Shown here: positions 21,257-33,044 of the stretch, one piece after another | Layout: the number at the start of each line of letters is the position of its first letter | Position numbering within the stretch: the first letter of the stretch is position 1 | Position numbers and translations under genes: made by a program | The notes under the pieces: generated by a model | What the model saw: only the letters and a program-made list of their open reading frames with translations | What the model was told of the DNA's origin: nothing | Databases searched by the model: none | NCBI RefSeq assembly: GCF_002099425.1 | Contig: NW_018344058.1 | Span: 4,774,001 to 4,838,000 of the forward strand | Reading direction: 5' to 3' | Source: Phascolarctos cinereus | Lineage: Eukaryota > Chordata > Mammalia > Diprotodontia > Phascolarctidae | DNA length: 64,000 nucleotides

Positions 21257-22890
21257 ATTTAAAGAACTGGAGAAATATTAATTGCTCATAGGTAGGCCAA
21301 GCCCATATAACAAAAACGACAATTATTGTCTAAATTAGTTTACTTATTCAGTGCCATACCAATCAAAACTAACAAAGAATTATCTTAGAGCGATAGAAAA
21401 AATAACAAAATTCTTCTGGAAGGTCAAAAGGTCAAGAATATCAAGGGAACCAATGAAAAAAAGTGAAGGGAGGTGATCTAGCAGTACCAGATCTCAAACT
21501 ATATTATGAAGTGGTAATTATCAAAACAGTCTGGTACTGGCTAAGAAACAGAATAATAATCAATAGATTGGTTACACAATATAAGGAAGTAAATGACCGT
21601 AGTAACTTGTGTTTGATAAACCCAAAGATCCAGGCTTTTGGGAATAAGAACTCACTGTTTGACAAAAACTGCTGGGAAAACTGGAAAGCAGTCCAGCAGA
21701 AACTAGGCAGAGACCAATATCTCATATGATATACCAAGATAAGCTCAAAATGGGTGTATGATTTAGACACAAAGGGTGATATCATAAACAAATTAGGGAA
21801 GCATGGGAAAATTTACCTTTCAGATCTAAGGAAGATTTCATGACAAGACATAGAGAGGATCACAGGAGATAAAATGGATGATTTTGATTACATTAAACCA
21901 AAAAGGTTTTGCACAAACACAGAAAATGCAGCCAAAACTAGAAGGAAAGCAGGAAACTGGGAAAATTTTTTACAGAAAGTTTCTCAGATAAAGACCTCAT
22001 TTGTTAAATATATAGGGAACTGAACAAATTTATAAAAATAAGAGCCCTTTCCAATTGAGAAATGATCAAATTATATGAACAGGCAGTTTTCAGAAAAATA
22101 AATTAAAGCTATCAATAGTCATATGGAAAAATACTCTAAATCACTGTAATTAGAGAGATGAAAATTAAAACAACTTTGAGGTATCACTTTATGTCCATCA
22201 GTTTAGCTGACAGAAAAAAGAAAATATCCTGGAGAGAATATGGAAAAATATGCTTTCTACACAATAACAGCACTATTGTGTAATAATCAACTATGAATGA
22301 TTTAGCTATTTTCAGCAATATAATGATCCAAGATAATTCCAAAGGATTCATGATGAAAAATCCTATCTACCTCCAGAGAAAGAACCAATGGAGTCTAAAT
22401 GCAGCTTGAAGCATACTATTTTTTACTTTATTTTTTAGTGTTTTTTTTCTTTTGGTCTATTTCTTCTTTTACAATGTGGCTAATATGGAAATATGTTTTA
22501 CATGATTGCATCACACACACACACACACACACATCCTATATCAAATTGCTTACTGTGTTAGGGAGGGAAGAGGGAAGAAAGGAGGGCAGAAATATTGAAC
22601 TGAGAATTTTAAAAAATGTTAAAAATTCTCTTTACATGAAATTGGGGAAAAAATGATTTTTAAAACTTTTTTTTTAAGTAGGTACACTTGTGGACTGTTT
22701 GTAGAGCTGTCAACTGGTCCAACCATTCTGGGGAACAATTTGGAACTATTGCTCAAAGGGCTACTGTGCATACCCAGCAATAGTACTACTAGTTCTATAT
22801 CCCAAAGGGATTAAAGGAAATGGAAAAGGATCCACATGCATAAGAAGAATTTGGAAAAAATTTGGAATTGCAAATAAAAATTACATTAAA
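21257..22890 (+). mobile_element. L1 LINE 3' end, sense, rearranged
   Basis: Sense L1: ORF2 C-terminal text ('ggaaccaatgaaaaaaagtg', DLAVPDLKLYYEVVIIKTVW in translation), then 'cctttccaattgagaaatga' and the 3'UTR (CAAAGGATTCATGATGAAAA, 'tggaaatatgttttacatg', a G/A-rich tract). Near 22250 a few hundred bases of 3'UTR expected from other marsupial L1 are missing; a block of that part (CCAACCATTCTGGGGAACAA) instead follows the 3' end at 22677-22890. The frame is decayed. Confidence 0.85.
22512..22533. repeat. (CA)n microsatellite in L1 3'UTR
   Basis: Eleven CA units within the L1 3' untranslated region. Confidence 0.9.
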
Positions 22891-22892
22891 AA

Positions 22893-23015
22893 ATGCTAGG
22901 TTGTGAGCTCCTCAAGGGCAGGGACTGCCTTTTGCCTTTCTTTGTATTTCCAGTGCTTACCTCAGTGCCTGTAACAAAGAAGATGTTTAATAAATGCTTA
23001 TTGACTGGTCAATGA
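22893..23015 (+). mobile_element. L2 3' tail, sense
   Basis: Blocks 'tgtgagctcctcaagggcag', GGACTGCCTTTTGCCTTTCT and 'taataaatgcttattgactg'. It abuts the L1 A-rich end. Confidence 0.85.
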
Positions 23016-24760
23016 CTGGTAGAGACTCAGAGAACAGTTAGTCCAACCCTTCTTGTCCCATTTTCCAACTTCTGCCCTCAAAATTGTTAATTTTGTTTAC
23101 ACTCTAGTTCTTACTTCTGAATTATCTTGAGATGAAAGAACTCATAGTTAAAATGGTGATTAGTATTACTAATAACATTTATACCTGATCAAGGTTTTCT
23201 CCCAAGAATACTCCGAAGAACTGAAAGAGTTTTTAAAGGGGTAGGGCTTTGAACAGAAAGTGAGCAGCTATCTGAAGCATTTTATGTCTAGAAATAGTAC
23301 TCATAGATTTGTCTTTTTGAAGCTGGTCTACACCTATTTCTCCAAAAGGTGAGAGCAGCCTTTGAAATATTGCTAGAGATCAAAGTACTTGCAATCACTT
23401 CAAAAAATAGGATAATTCCAAGAAATTTAAAGACATTTCTGTCAAAAGAGCTATAGTGCCTTTTAAAATTTTTTCCTAACTACTGCAAAATGTAACTTTT
23501 CTTCAAATGTGATCTAGTTGATGACCTTTTTGCTAAGTCAGCAACACATTCTCTTTGCGTTAGGTTATCTTTTAACTTCTGTTTTGAAGATAGAGACCTA
23601 TAAAACATTCCACCAAGAAAATTTCATAATGACACAATAAGTCTTGATTTATCAGTTCTACTTCTAAACACTGTTAGTATTTTTCCTCTAAAGAACTTGT
23701 CTCAGTCAGACCATTAACAGAGTTAAGTAATAAAGAGCAAAAGGAAAACTTAACGCTCCCTAGGTTCTCTAGGTCACTTGGTTTATCTTGGTTTATTCTG
23801 TTTTTAAATATTCAGGAAAATATTCAAGACCTATTTTGTTTCACTGACTTGGAAGAATCCTGTACATGCTTTTGGGATATTAATTTGTTCATTTGATTAT
23901 TTCTTTTACAGAAAGCTTGATCTACAAATTTTTTGTTTTACTCTTTATTTAAAAAACATCACCTCTCCCACTTCCCTTGGGTTATCACTATTGAGGTACG
24001 ACATCTTCAGTGGAAATTTTTCCTTTTGCTTCTGCTTAATTTCTCTGCTTTCATCAAGAATCTCAGTAAAAGTCACTGGAATATCTTGTGCCCAAGCAGG
24101 AGTGTGCTGGTTTGACAAATGGCTCTCAAAAAAAAAAAGTGCACAGAGCACACATTTTAAAGTCTAATCTGCATTATTAACCTTTCCCTCATTACTTTCT
24201 TAAACCTAGACAATAAATAAATCAAGCTTTGATTTTTAGCATTTGCTGATTGCCAAGGTGTAAATGCTCACATTGCAATTTTACAGTTGGCTCTCTCTAT
24301 CTAGTTTGAGCTGGCTCCAGCCTACCCCTGGGCCTAAGTAATGCAAAGCCTTGGTTCAATATCATCCTACTCTTCTCTAAGGATTTGATATTGTATAAGA
24401 AACAACTAGGACAGAGTTGTGTTGCTTTTCACTTTTTGGAGAACAGCTCTGACTTGACTTTTCATTGCCACTATACTACACAGACCCTGATCTCTTGTTT
24501 TATCTGATCTTCCTGAGTTTGACCATTGTCTATAGATCTGAAATACGATTACCCTTTAAACAAATACCTCCTAGCTTCTTTTCTGAGCTCGTTTACAGAG
24601 CTTAACATAGTGCATGTAATCTAGCAATTTGTAAGCATGAAGGAACTTAAAGGTATTGAGAATAGCTTTTACTTAAGTGATATTTAAAGATGTTATGAAA
24701 ATAAAAGAAAATTAAAAGTGAGTAGGAAGGACATTTTTTAACCATTAGGAACTGCTTCTT
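23016..24760. other. Unique intronic sequence
   Basis: About 1.7 kb with no repeat or gene recognised. Opposed short frames at 23933-24151 overlap each other and look random. Confidence 0.4.
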
Positions 24761-24764
24761 CACT

Positions 24765-24970
24765 GAGGAAAGGAGACAGGATGGTACAGTGGAAAGAGAA
24801 CTAACTCAGTTCCCTGCTTTATCTCCTTCATCTTTGATGCTTACTGCTTGTATGGCACTGTGCAACTCAGTGAACTCCCCTGCACCTCAGTTTCCTCATC
24901 TGTGCAGTGAGGGAATTAAACTAGAAAGTCTCTCTGGTCCCTTCCAGCTGTATATGTATGATCAATGATC
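24765..24970 (+). mobile_element. MIR-type SINE, sense
   Basis: Order of blocks: GGATGGTACAGTGGAAAGAG, a decayed core, CCTCAGTTTCCTCATCTGTG, then 'tctggtcccttccagctgta'. This is standard MIR layout. Confidence 0.8.
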
Positions 24971-25129
24971 TAATTCAAGTGGACACAATGAACTTTAGAA
25001 CAGTGTTTCATAAGAAACTTTTCACCTTCCTCCACATCTAAACTGTTTCTAATCTATAACTTTAGAATTTGTGCTCCAGGATTGTGTGGTCTTAACTGAG
25101 TAGATATAAATTTACTTAGTACATCTAGT

Positions 25130-25545
25130 TGAACCTTTGCCTGTGCTTCAGAACCCATCTAGCTCTCCAATGATCTACCTAGGCTTTCTTGGTATCTACC
25201 CTGCTGCTATTCATATGCTCTCCCTGTCCTCTTTTGCCCCTGCTACTGGATATGGTAATCAATAATTCCATTGTTTCAGAAAAAAAGTGTGTTAATTGAC
25301 TGTCCTATTCTGGTCTTCTTCCTGGCTTCTGTATTTCAAGATGATGCCTCTGCTCCTGTCTTATCTTGTGACTTCCCTTAGTACCTGTCCTAGGGCCTCT
25401 TCACTTTGGAGTATCCAACTATCAATGTGGCTTTCTCAGCCTGGAATATCCCTCTGCCAGGCCTGCCCACCTTCTTCCATTGGCAAATTCTTCCTGAGGC
25501 CTCCATTTTATGACCGCTACTTAAGCCTGAAAGACTAAGGGATTT
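25130..25545 (+). mobile_element. L2/CR1-clade LINE fragments, sense
   Basis: Ordered but diverged L2-like text: 'tcagcctggaatatccctct', 'cattggcaaattcttcctga' and a GGCCTCCATTTTATGACC end. It is probably the same family as the repeats near 20 kb. Confidence 0.5.
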
Positions 25546-25789
25546 GACCGGGTCCATACAGCTAAAAAAATGCCACTTGTATTGGTCACTGACTTTTAAA
25601 AAGTCAGGTCTTCACTTTAGATATTTACTCAGTTATCCTTTTTTTTCCTTTTACTTATTTCTGCTATGATTGTTAAGATTCCTTATTTTTTGCATGATTG
25701 TTGTATTAGTATCTTCATTTTGTAATTTTTTTAACTGCAAATTTAATATTTTAATTTTTTCCCCTCCATGCCTCTCCTGGCCCTGTTCT

Positions 25790-26235
25790 TGGCTTCTGGA
25801 CTTCAACTTGGCACCTAATAGGCATTTAATAAATTCTTTTCCTTTCATTCATTAATTCACCAAGTCCTTTCAATTCTCCGTCTCAAATAGCTTTTGAATC
25901 TATTCCCTTCTATCTATTCCCACTACCTCTACCCTAATTACTACCCTCATTACTTCTCACTATTATGATTACCCAGTTAACCAGTCTTCCTACCTCTAGG
26001 CTTGTCCCATTCCAATTTACCCTTCACATCACTGCCAAATTAATTCCTTAATATGCAAATCTGAGCATATAATTTCTTTTCTCTTGTGCCTTATGCTCCA
26101 TTCTTACCAATCTACTCATCTTTCCTAAATGCATCCCATGCTTTCCCACTTTGTGCCTTTTCTATTTGATGTGCTTAAAAAGCTCTCTCCCATACTTCAC
26201 ACCTACCTGTTAGAATCCTTTATTTCATATTCAGA
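25790..26235 (+). mobile_element. L2-type LINE pieces, sense
   Basis: An L2 tail at 25790-25850 ('cacctaataggcatttaata') is followed by diverged ORF2 3' text ('agtcttcctacctctaggct', 'catcactgccaaattaattc') to about 26235. Confidence 0.6.
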
Positions 26236-26500
26236 TTAAGTGACTTGCTTAGGGTAAAATAACTATTAAGTGTATGAGGTAGAATTTTAATATGGGTCTT
26301 CCTGAGTTCAAGTATAGCACTATATCCACTGTTCTCTATCCCTCTTCAATTTTGTTTATACTGTTTCTCAGTGATCATGTCATTTTCACTCTAACAAACC
26401 CTCTAAGACCCTCAAGGCTGAAGATTTTTTTAATTTTTATCTTTATATCGCTTGAAGCTAGACTTTGTACATGGTAGATGCTAAATAAATGTTTTTTTTA
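26236..26500. mobile_element. Antisense MIR fragment followed by L2 tail
   Basis: 26236-26335 holds 'attaagtgacttgcttaggg' and 'ggtcttcctgagttcaagta', an antisense MIR. 26340-26500 carries diverged sense L2 text ending 'gtagatgctaaataaatg'. Confidence 0.55.
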
Positions 26501-26509
26501 ATTAAATTA

Positions 26510-27245
26510 TCAAATGTCCAAATCCAAATTACTGGCCTGTAGTTTGCAGGCTTTATTCTCTTCCTTTTCTTATATTTTGAAATTGAGAAATTTGGCCATA
26601 TCCAGTTCTGGACCTTTCCTGCTCTCTGTTATCTTTCAAAGATCACTTACAGTGACTTGGCAATCACATATGTCAATTCTTTCATTACCCTGGGCTATAC
26701 CTCATCTTAGTCTGGTGACTTGAACTTAGAAAGGGCAGCTAAATGCTTTCTTACTGTCTCCTTGCTTATCTTGGGTATCAACTCCATATTAATATTTTTT
26801 TCCATCCTTTACAATCCAAAGATCATTCTCTTTGGTAGAAAAAAAAATTAGAAGAAAAACAAAAGTTGAGCACTCCCATCATCACGTATTATTGTTCTAT
26901 TCACCCCTAAGCAATGGTCCTAGTTATTCTTCATTGTCTCTTCCTTTCCTGAATATGGCTTTAAAGAATGTTGTACTTAGTCTTTCCTTAAAATTCTCAG
27001 AATCACAGAATCTCACAGTTTGAATAGAAGGAACTTCAGAGACAATCTAGTCCAACCCAAATAAGGATCCCCTCTTCAACATTTCTGACTAGTAGTCATC
27101 CAGTCTTTGCTTGAAGAACTCTATTTACTTCACTGGGCAGTCCATTCCATTTTTAGATATCCATAATTGTTAGGGTAAAGTTGCCTTTTTATAACTTCTA
27201 CTCATTATTCCTATTTATTCTGTAAATAAAATACTCCATGTTTGA
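26510..27245 (-). mobile_element. L3/CR1-type LINE, antisense
   Basis: CR1-clade antisense order: 'aaattactggcctgtagttt' (reverse-transcriptase region), 'tgggctatacctcatcttag', then the 3' end with AATCACAGAATCTCACAGTTTG-like and 'agaaggaacttcagagacaa' blocks, 'tccattccatttttagatat' and 'aattgttagggtaaagttgc'. Confidence 0.7.
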
Positions 27246-27281
27246 CCAGTGTTGAGTTCAGTAACACTGTAATTGTTGTTT

Positions 27282-27295
27282 TTTGTCCTTCAGTC

Positions 27296-27334
<39 letters not shown>

Positions 27335-27484
27335 TGGCAATTGGGGTTAAATGACTTGCCCAGGATCACACAGCTAGTGAGTGTCAAGTGTCTGAGGCCA
27401 AATTTAAACTCAGGTCCTCCCTAACTCCAAGGCTGGAGCTCTATCCATTGCGCCACCTAGCTGCCCCTTTGTCCTTCATTCTTG
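27282..27484 (-). mobile_element. SINE with 17-bp target duplication and (TG)n tail
   Basis: Antisense SINE at 27299-27467: a (TG)n run (27299-27337) replaces the usual T-rich tail complement, then 'ggcaattggggttaaatgac' and CCACCTAGCTGCCCC. The flanks TTTGTCCTTCAGTCTTG (27282-27298) and TTTGTCCTTCATTCTTG (27468-27484) differ at one base. Confidence 0.95.
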
Positions 27485-27560
27485 AAGAGGACCATGACAT
27501 CAGGGAAGTGATGCCATGACACACAAGTGAATTGGATTTAAGTGAGGGGGGGCTGATTAC
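27485..27560. repeat. Unnamed dispersed repeat fragment
   Basis: The text 'cattcttgaagaggaccatg' continuing to 'aattggatttaagtgagggg' is familiar from marsupial DNA. A shorter relative ('cattcttgaaggggaccaaa') occurs at 52193, but I cannot name the family. Confidence 0.45.
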
Positions 27561-27692
27561 TCTACTCCTGGACAGTAAGTCTCACGTTAGATTTCTTTGC
27601 TGCTGTAACATGCTATTGAATCATAATGAACTGAAAGTCCACTAAACCCCAAATATTCTTCAGAGAAATTATGTGTCTATAGAAAGTGGCTC

Positions 27693-27883
27693 AAAAGTTA
27701 ATGTAGTTTTTTTGTGTTTTTTTTTTTTGGTGAGGCAATTGGGGTTAAATGACTTGTCCAGGGTGACATAGCTAGTAAGTGTCAAGTGTCTGGTCTGATT
27801 CAAGATTTGAACTCAGGTCCTCTTGACTCCAGGGCCAGTGCTCTATCCACTGCACCACCTAGCTGCCCCAAAAGTTAGTGTAG
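27693..27883 (-). mobile_element. Marsupial SINE with 14-bp target duplication
   Basis: Antisense SINE at 27707-27869 from a T-rich tail through 'aggcaattggggttaaatga' to CACCTAGCTGCCCC. The flanks AAAAGTTAATGTAG (27693-27706) and AAAAGTTAGTGTAG (27870-27883) differ at one base. Confidence 0.95.
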
Positions 27884-27913
27884 TTTTAAGCTACTAAAGC
27901 TTAAACTTCAGCT

Positions 27914-28586
27914 TTTGTATATATTTATATGAAAAGATTTGTAAATATTTATATGAACGTAGTCAATAAACATTTATTAAGTACCCTCTATATGCCATCA
28001 TGCTAACCACTGGGGATACAAAAAATATAAAAGACAGTCCCTGCCTTCAAGGAGATCCCAATCTAATGGGGAGATAACACACAAGTAAATATGATTAAAC
28101 AAGCTAAAAACACAGGATGCATAAGAAATAATCAACAAAGGGAAGACACTAGAATGAAGAGGATTTAGGAAGGTCTCCTGCAGAAGGTAGAATTTTAGGT
28201 AGGGGATCACACTTAGATTTCGAGTCTTAGGTTTGGAAAGGATGGTGGTGCCCTCACCAGTAGTAGGCAAGTTTGCAAGTTGGCGGGAGGAGGAGGAGCA
28301 CAGTTTATGGGAAAAGATAATGAGTTTAATTTTGGACATGTTGAGTTTAAGATGTCTGCTGGATATCCAGCTCAAGATATCTGCAAGCGTTTGGAGATGG
28401 GAGTCTGGAGTTCACCAGAGAGGTTAGGGCTGGATAAATAGATTTGAGAATCATCAACATAGAGATGATAATTAAATCCATGAAAGCTGATGAGATCATC
28501 AATTGAAGGAGTATAGAAGAAAAGAAGAGGGCCCGGGACAGAGCCCTGTGTATTTGCATATGTTTATATGAAAAGATTAAAATATT
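27914..28586 (-). mobile_element. L2-type LINE, antisense, flanked by ~35-bp direct repeats
   Basis: Antisense L2 with the tail complement at 27958 ('aaacatttattaagtaccct'), 'aaaagacagtccctgccttc', GTTTAATTTTGGACATGTTG and a complement encoding the reverse-transcriptase region (a diverged form of 'hGFxYHLYxDDxQIY' near 28430-28500). Near-identical blocks at 27914-27949 and 28553-28586 (sharing TTTATATGAAAAGATT) bracket it. Confidence 0.75.
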
Positions 28587-28714
28587 GATATTTAAAATTA
28601 TATTTAAATTTAAAAAAAACTAGGCCTATTTAATTTTTTTAAAAAAGAGATAATTTCATGAGCTGAGACTGTCAGAGAAAGCTAAAGACAAAAAAAATTT
28701 GGTGGTTTTTTTTT

Positions 28715-29010
28715 TTAGGAACAAAGAGAAAAGAAAACCAAAGAAAGAATGGAACCATTGTTTAGTAGAGACAGGATGATGATAACCAATAAGGGGGAAG
28801 GCAGCTATTATTTTGCTTTAGTTTTCTCTGCCAAGGAGAATGATCTTTGAACTGAGGACAGAATAAAATGTATAATTAGGAGTTCATGCCCAAGTAAGTA
28901 GGGAGATAGTGAGATCACCCAGCTGCCCTTTGTGAGTTCAAATCACCGCTACTTCCTAGGAAATAGAAAGAAATGGCAAAGGTGGCTGCTGTGGCATTGT
29001 CAGTGGTCTT
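28715..29010 (+). mobile_element. L3/CR1-type LINE fragment, sense
   Basis: The translation shows a YFALVFSAKENDL-type block matching the 'YFASVF' region upstream of CR1 reverse transcriptase, then text like 'gagatcacccagctgccctt' and 'gtgagttcaaatcaccgcta' that recurs in mammalian L3. Broken by stops. Confidence 0.55.
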
Positions 29011-31128
29011 AGCTCATTCTGAGCTTTAGCACAATTGAGACTATTCCTACAGACCAAACCATCCTTTTTATTCATCTTTTCTACATTAAAAAAAATCTAA
29101 ATTGGTTGATGAATTCTCCCTGTGCAGCCACTCTTTTAACAACTCTCTCTTTTTCTCATCAGAATTTTTTTCTTTCTTCAAATTTTCATTCTAATAAAAA
29201 TATAGGCTAGAATTTTTCCTATAGTCAACCATTCATTTCCTTACTCAGCTTTAAAATGTAACACATAAATGAAACAGTGTTGTATTGGTTAAGTAATTAC
29301 AGAAGATACGTGGCAATGAATGGCATGTACATGTGTATATATATACTAGTATCTGAATCATTCCAAAATACACTGAGCCTCAAACTGTTTTGTTGAAGAG
29401 TAAATATTCCTCTGAGTTATGTTGTATTTTTAATTAAGTTGGTTAATATGGTTAGAAAGCTTTCACTTTCTAACATAAATATGTCAAGAAATAGCTAATA
29501 AAACTTCAGTAGTTTTCCTGTTTTAATAACTAGCAATGGAAATCACTGAAGTACATTAGTTATTAACTACTGCACTTGATGACTCTGATTTGGAAAGTTG
29601 TTATACAGCCAACTTACAATTGTTTGTGGTAACCAGGATAGGCAAAGTATATAGATTTAAGAAATCTGCAAACTCCTTGCCTTGATTAGCTGTTTTTCTT
29701 CATTATTAAAAAAAATGGTTTTTAGGAGTGAGGATTATTGGAAAGAGACAGTGGTGTAGTAAGCAAAAAATGAGCAATAAAATATTTTTAAAAGAAATAA
29801 TGACCAAACTCATCCAATAATCCTCATCTCTACTTATATCTTAACTTTAGAGGTAGGAGATTCCTCTTCCCCATTCCTCTTCCATTCCCTTTCCAGGATG
29901 TCACTAGGTTCTTTGCTGCTTATTTAGCCAGCTGCCCTCACTTTCCTTTTCCTTCCCATTTTGCTGGCTGCCAGATGCAAACCTCACAGAGCACTCAGGT
30001 GATTTAATTTCCCATTCACACCTCTGGTCTCTCAGTGATGCAGCCCCCCTGCCCGGTGCCACCTGGCCTAATCTAGCCTTATTATAGCGTCAGATTTCTG
30101 TAAAGACTGATTGTAAGCATTTATAGCCTGAATTTTGGCTGCTCTAGAAAGAACCTTCCATTTATAGCATTGTTGCTATGGAACTAACTTCCCTCTGCAA
30201 CATTAATAATCACATAAAGTCATGTTTGTATGGAACCAATTAATAATATTAGGTAGACTATACCCGAACTGTACTACTTAACTGTGATAAAACCTAGTTT
30301 CTAGCAATTTACTTTATTTATCATTCTATCTTCAGGCCATGGCAGGCTGTTTTCACAGTTTTGGTCCTATTTGTTCCAGCTTGTTGTTGTTGTTGTTGCT
30401 TTTTAAAGCTATTTTAAAGTAGTTTGATTGCAAGCATTAAATACCACATTAACAGTTTCTTGCTGTTTACTAGAAGCAACAGTGTTTCAGCTCTTGAGTT
30501 CTCATGAACTAACCTTTTCCTTTCTAATGGCACTACCAGCTTCTGAATAGCATTTAGCCCACAGCTTTGCTGCCGCTCTAGTTTCTTAATTTTTCTGAGC
30601 TTTGGATTTTTTCCTTTTGAGCTGCTTTTTATACTGGAGGCACCTAACATTTGCCCCTAATTCTCTCTCTGACCTTTTTCTGTGTTAATGATCCAACGTG
30701 ACTCAGCTTTCTACTGCCTGCCTTCTGAAAGGAGCCAGAACATTTCATAACAAAACCAAATATGTCAGACAAAATTAAAACATCAAATGTCATAGATATG
30801 AATTGAACAGATTCATTCACTGCACTCATGTTCAGCAGGCAAGCAATGGTATTGGTGATTGTCAGAGCTGTAACCAGAACAGGTTAAATGGAGATTTATC
30901 TTAGAGATTTATTTCATGTATCAACACGAAAGCCGAGTTGCTTCTATGCAGTGATCTCGTGGTCCTCCATCAGCCTATATTGTACCTCATCCCACCACAC
31001 GCTGGCAGGCAGGGCAGACTGTCCTTTGCACCAATGGTACCACTTTCCCCAACTCCAACTATTTTGGCCTCAGATGAAAGAATTTCTAGTTAAGATTCTG
31101 GTGATTACTAACTAATATTTTATCCTTA
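29011..31128. other. Unique, largely repeat-free intronic sequence
   Basis: About 2.1 kb with no recognised transposon apart from a (TTG)n patch near 30382-30398. Overlapping minus-strand frames at 30414-30829 show no family. The 30040-30300 part is a candidate for conserved non-coding sequence only in that it is repeat-free. Confidence 0.4.
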
Positions 31129-31129
31129 T

Positions 31130-31430
31130 TGACTATTTTTAGTGGCTCCCTTGTGCTTTTAGGAAAAAATACAAATAACTGCTTAGCATTTGAAGTTTGC
31201 TACCAGCTGGATCCTACTTACCTTTCCAGGGTTATTTCGCATAACTTCTCTTCAGTCAAACTGAACTCCTTTCTTTCCCTGAATTCACCATTGCATCTCT
31301 CATCTCTGTGCCTTTGAACAGGCTGTCTGTCTCTCAGTTATAGAATTCACTTCTTCCTATACTGCCTCATTCCCTAAGGAGAGTGAACTCAACCTTAAAG
31401 CAGTTGCTATAAAGCATTCATCTTATCGAG
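31130..31430 (+). mobile_element. L2-type LINE fragment, sense
   Basis: Diverged ORF2 3' region: 'agtggctcccttgtgctttt', a YQLDPTYLSRVI-like translation, 'catctctgtgcctttgaaca' and GGCTGTCTGTC. The layout matches the C-terminus of CR1-clade LINEs. Confidence 0.7.
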
Positions 31431-31855
31431 TTCACTTCCAAATGTGGTATATCCAATAGACAAATCCCTCCCTGGCTTGCAGGATATGTTGTCCTGGCTG
31501 CCAGACCAACCCCCTGCTGGGCTATGTCAATCAGGTCACTCTTTGGGACTGATTCCTTCCTGGGCTTGGCCACTGGACCTCTGCTGACTTTTCTGACTTT
31601 TTGAGATATACCTCAAATTCAACTGGGAAACAAGCAGAGGGTTGGAGGTATGGTTAAGAGGTGTATAATATTGAGTAGGGAACAGTCACAAATAAAACAA
31701 ACTTTCTGATAAATAACTAACTAAATAAAGATGAATGTTATGTTATTGGTTACTGTATTGTCTGCCTTAATTGATTTATACTATATATGCAGCATGAAGT
31801 CTTATGCTAGATAACATAAATATAGTATTTATGATTAAATATGGTGATTGTCATA
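31431..31855. other. Unassigned sequence
   Basis: No family assigned. The TGTGGTATATCCAATAG to CAAACTTTCTGATAAATAA interval has the size of an LTR but shows no clear terminal pairs. Confidence 0.3.
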
Positions 31856-32004
31856 ATTTCTATTTTTTTGAGGCAATTAAGGTTAAATGACTTGCCTAGG
31901 GTCACACAGCTAGTATATGTCTGAAGCCTTATTTGAACTCAGGTTCTTCTGACTCCGGGGCAAAGGCTCTACACCACCTAGCTGCTCCCAGAATTCTATT
32001 TTTT
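31855..32004 (-). mobile_element. SINE, antisense, with target duplication
   Basis: The SINE body at 31869-31990 ('aggcaattaaggttaaatga' to CACCTAGCTGCTCC) is flanked by AATTTCTATTTTTTT on the left and AATTCTATTTTTTTT on the right. Confidence 0.85.
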
Positions 32005-33040
32005 TTAAACTGAATATCAAGCCCACAGTCAGATAAAACATGTACTTTTATTATAACATTGATGCACATTATTTTGACCTATAGCACCTTTTTCTAGGAT
32101 TGTAACTCACAAGTTCCAGGTTTGCTTGTTATTGCTCTGGGCATTTACAAGAGAGGCAAAGATCACTTTAGGTTAGGGGGATCAGAGAAGAATTTACAGA
32201 GGACTGTGGGAAGCCTTTCAGCTAGATCTTGTGTTAAGGCCTGAGTAGTTTGGAAATGTGGATAAGAGGGGGAGGGCTAGATAGATAGATGAAATGATGG
32301 TCTCAACATAAATATATGTATTTAAAACATTTTCCCTAAGTCCCTGTCTTTAAACTGAATGTAAGAGAGGCAAATATGAGAATAATTACTTTCATATTCT
32401 CATGCTTAATTTGGGTAAGGCTGTAGTGTATCAGCTGGAGTGTATCAGTTGCCCACTGACCTCATCAAAATGAGAAAAGCTAAAGATCAACTGATTTCTG
32501 ATAGCAGACACAGAAATAAAACAAGGGGAAATGGCTTCTTGCTTCGCCGTTTTATATTTGTGTCTTATTCCTCAATAGAGAAAATACTGACTAATCAAAT
32601 GGCTATATAAAGAGACCAGTCTTTTGGAAACATCTAACAGAACAAACACATTCAAGTTAGAAGGGAATTCTACTTCAAATAACTGAGGATGCAACCTCAA
32701 CATCTTGATATGATTTTTTTTAAAACTCAGGTTACTTAAGAATTAATAGGCTATATAAGATTCCTCTATTTCAGTGCATCAAGAAACTGTGATGCAGTCT
32801 TCCTATTAGTTAAAGGAAATGTTAAATTTGTAGCTTGTAGTTAACAAAAAAGCTAAAGAATAGCCCCAGTGTGTTTATCACTATAGATCACACAATTCCA
32901 TTGCCCTCACTTGTCTTAGATCCTAAGCATATGAAGAAATTTTCTTAATAAGCTTCAGAAGAAAATTAGATGTGGCAAAAAATTTATACTTAATTCTCAT
33001 TCCCTAGTGATCTTTAGACTGGTTATTTATCAGTTGGCTT
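32005..33040. other. Unique intronic sequence
   Basis: About 1 kb with no recognised repeat or gene; a short (GATA)n patch lies near 32279-32291. Confidence 0.4.
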
Positions 33041-33044
33041 ACTA

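Noticed and set aside
30414-30829. Lys/Arg-rich minus-strand frames resembling a basic protein
   Set aside because: No family recognised, no splice sites or start context, and no continuation on either side.
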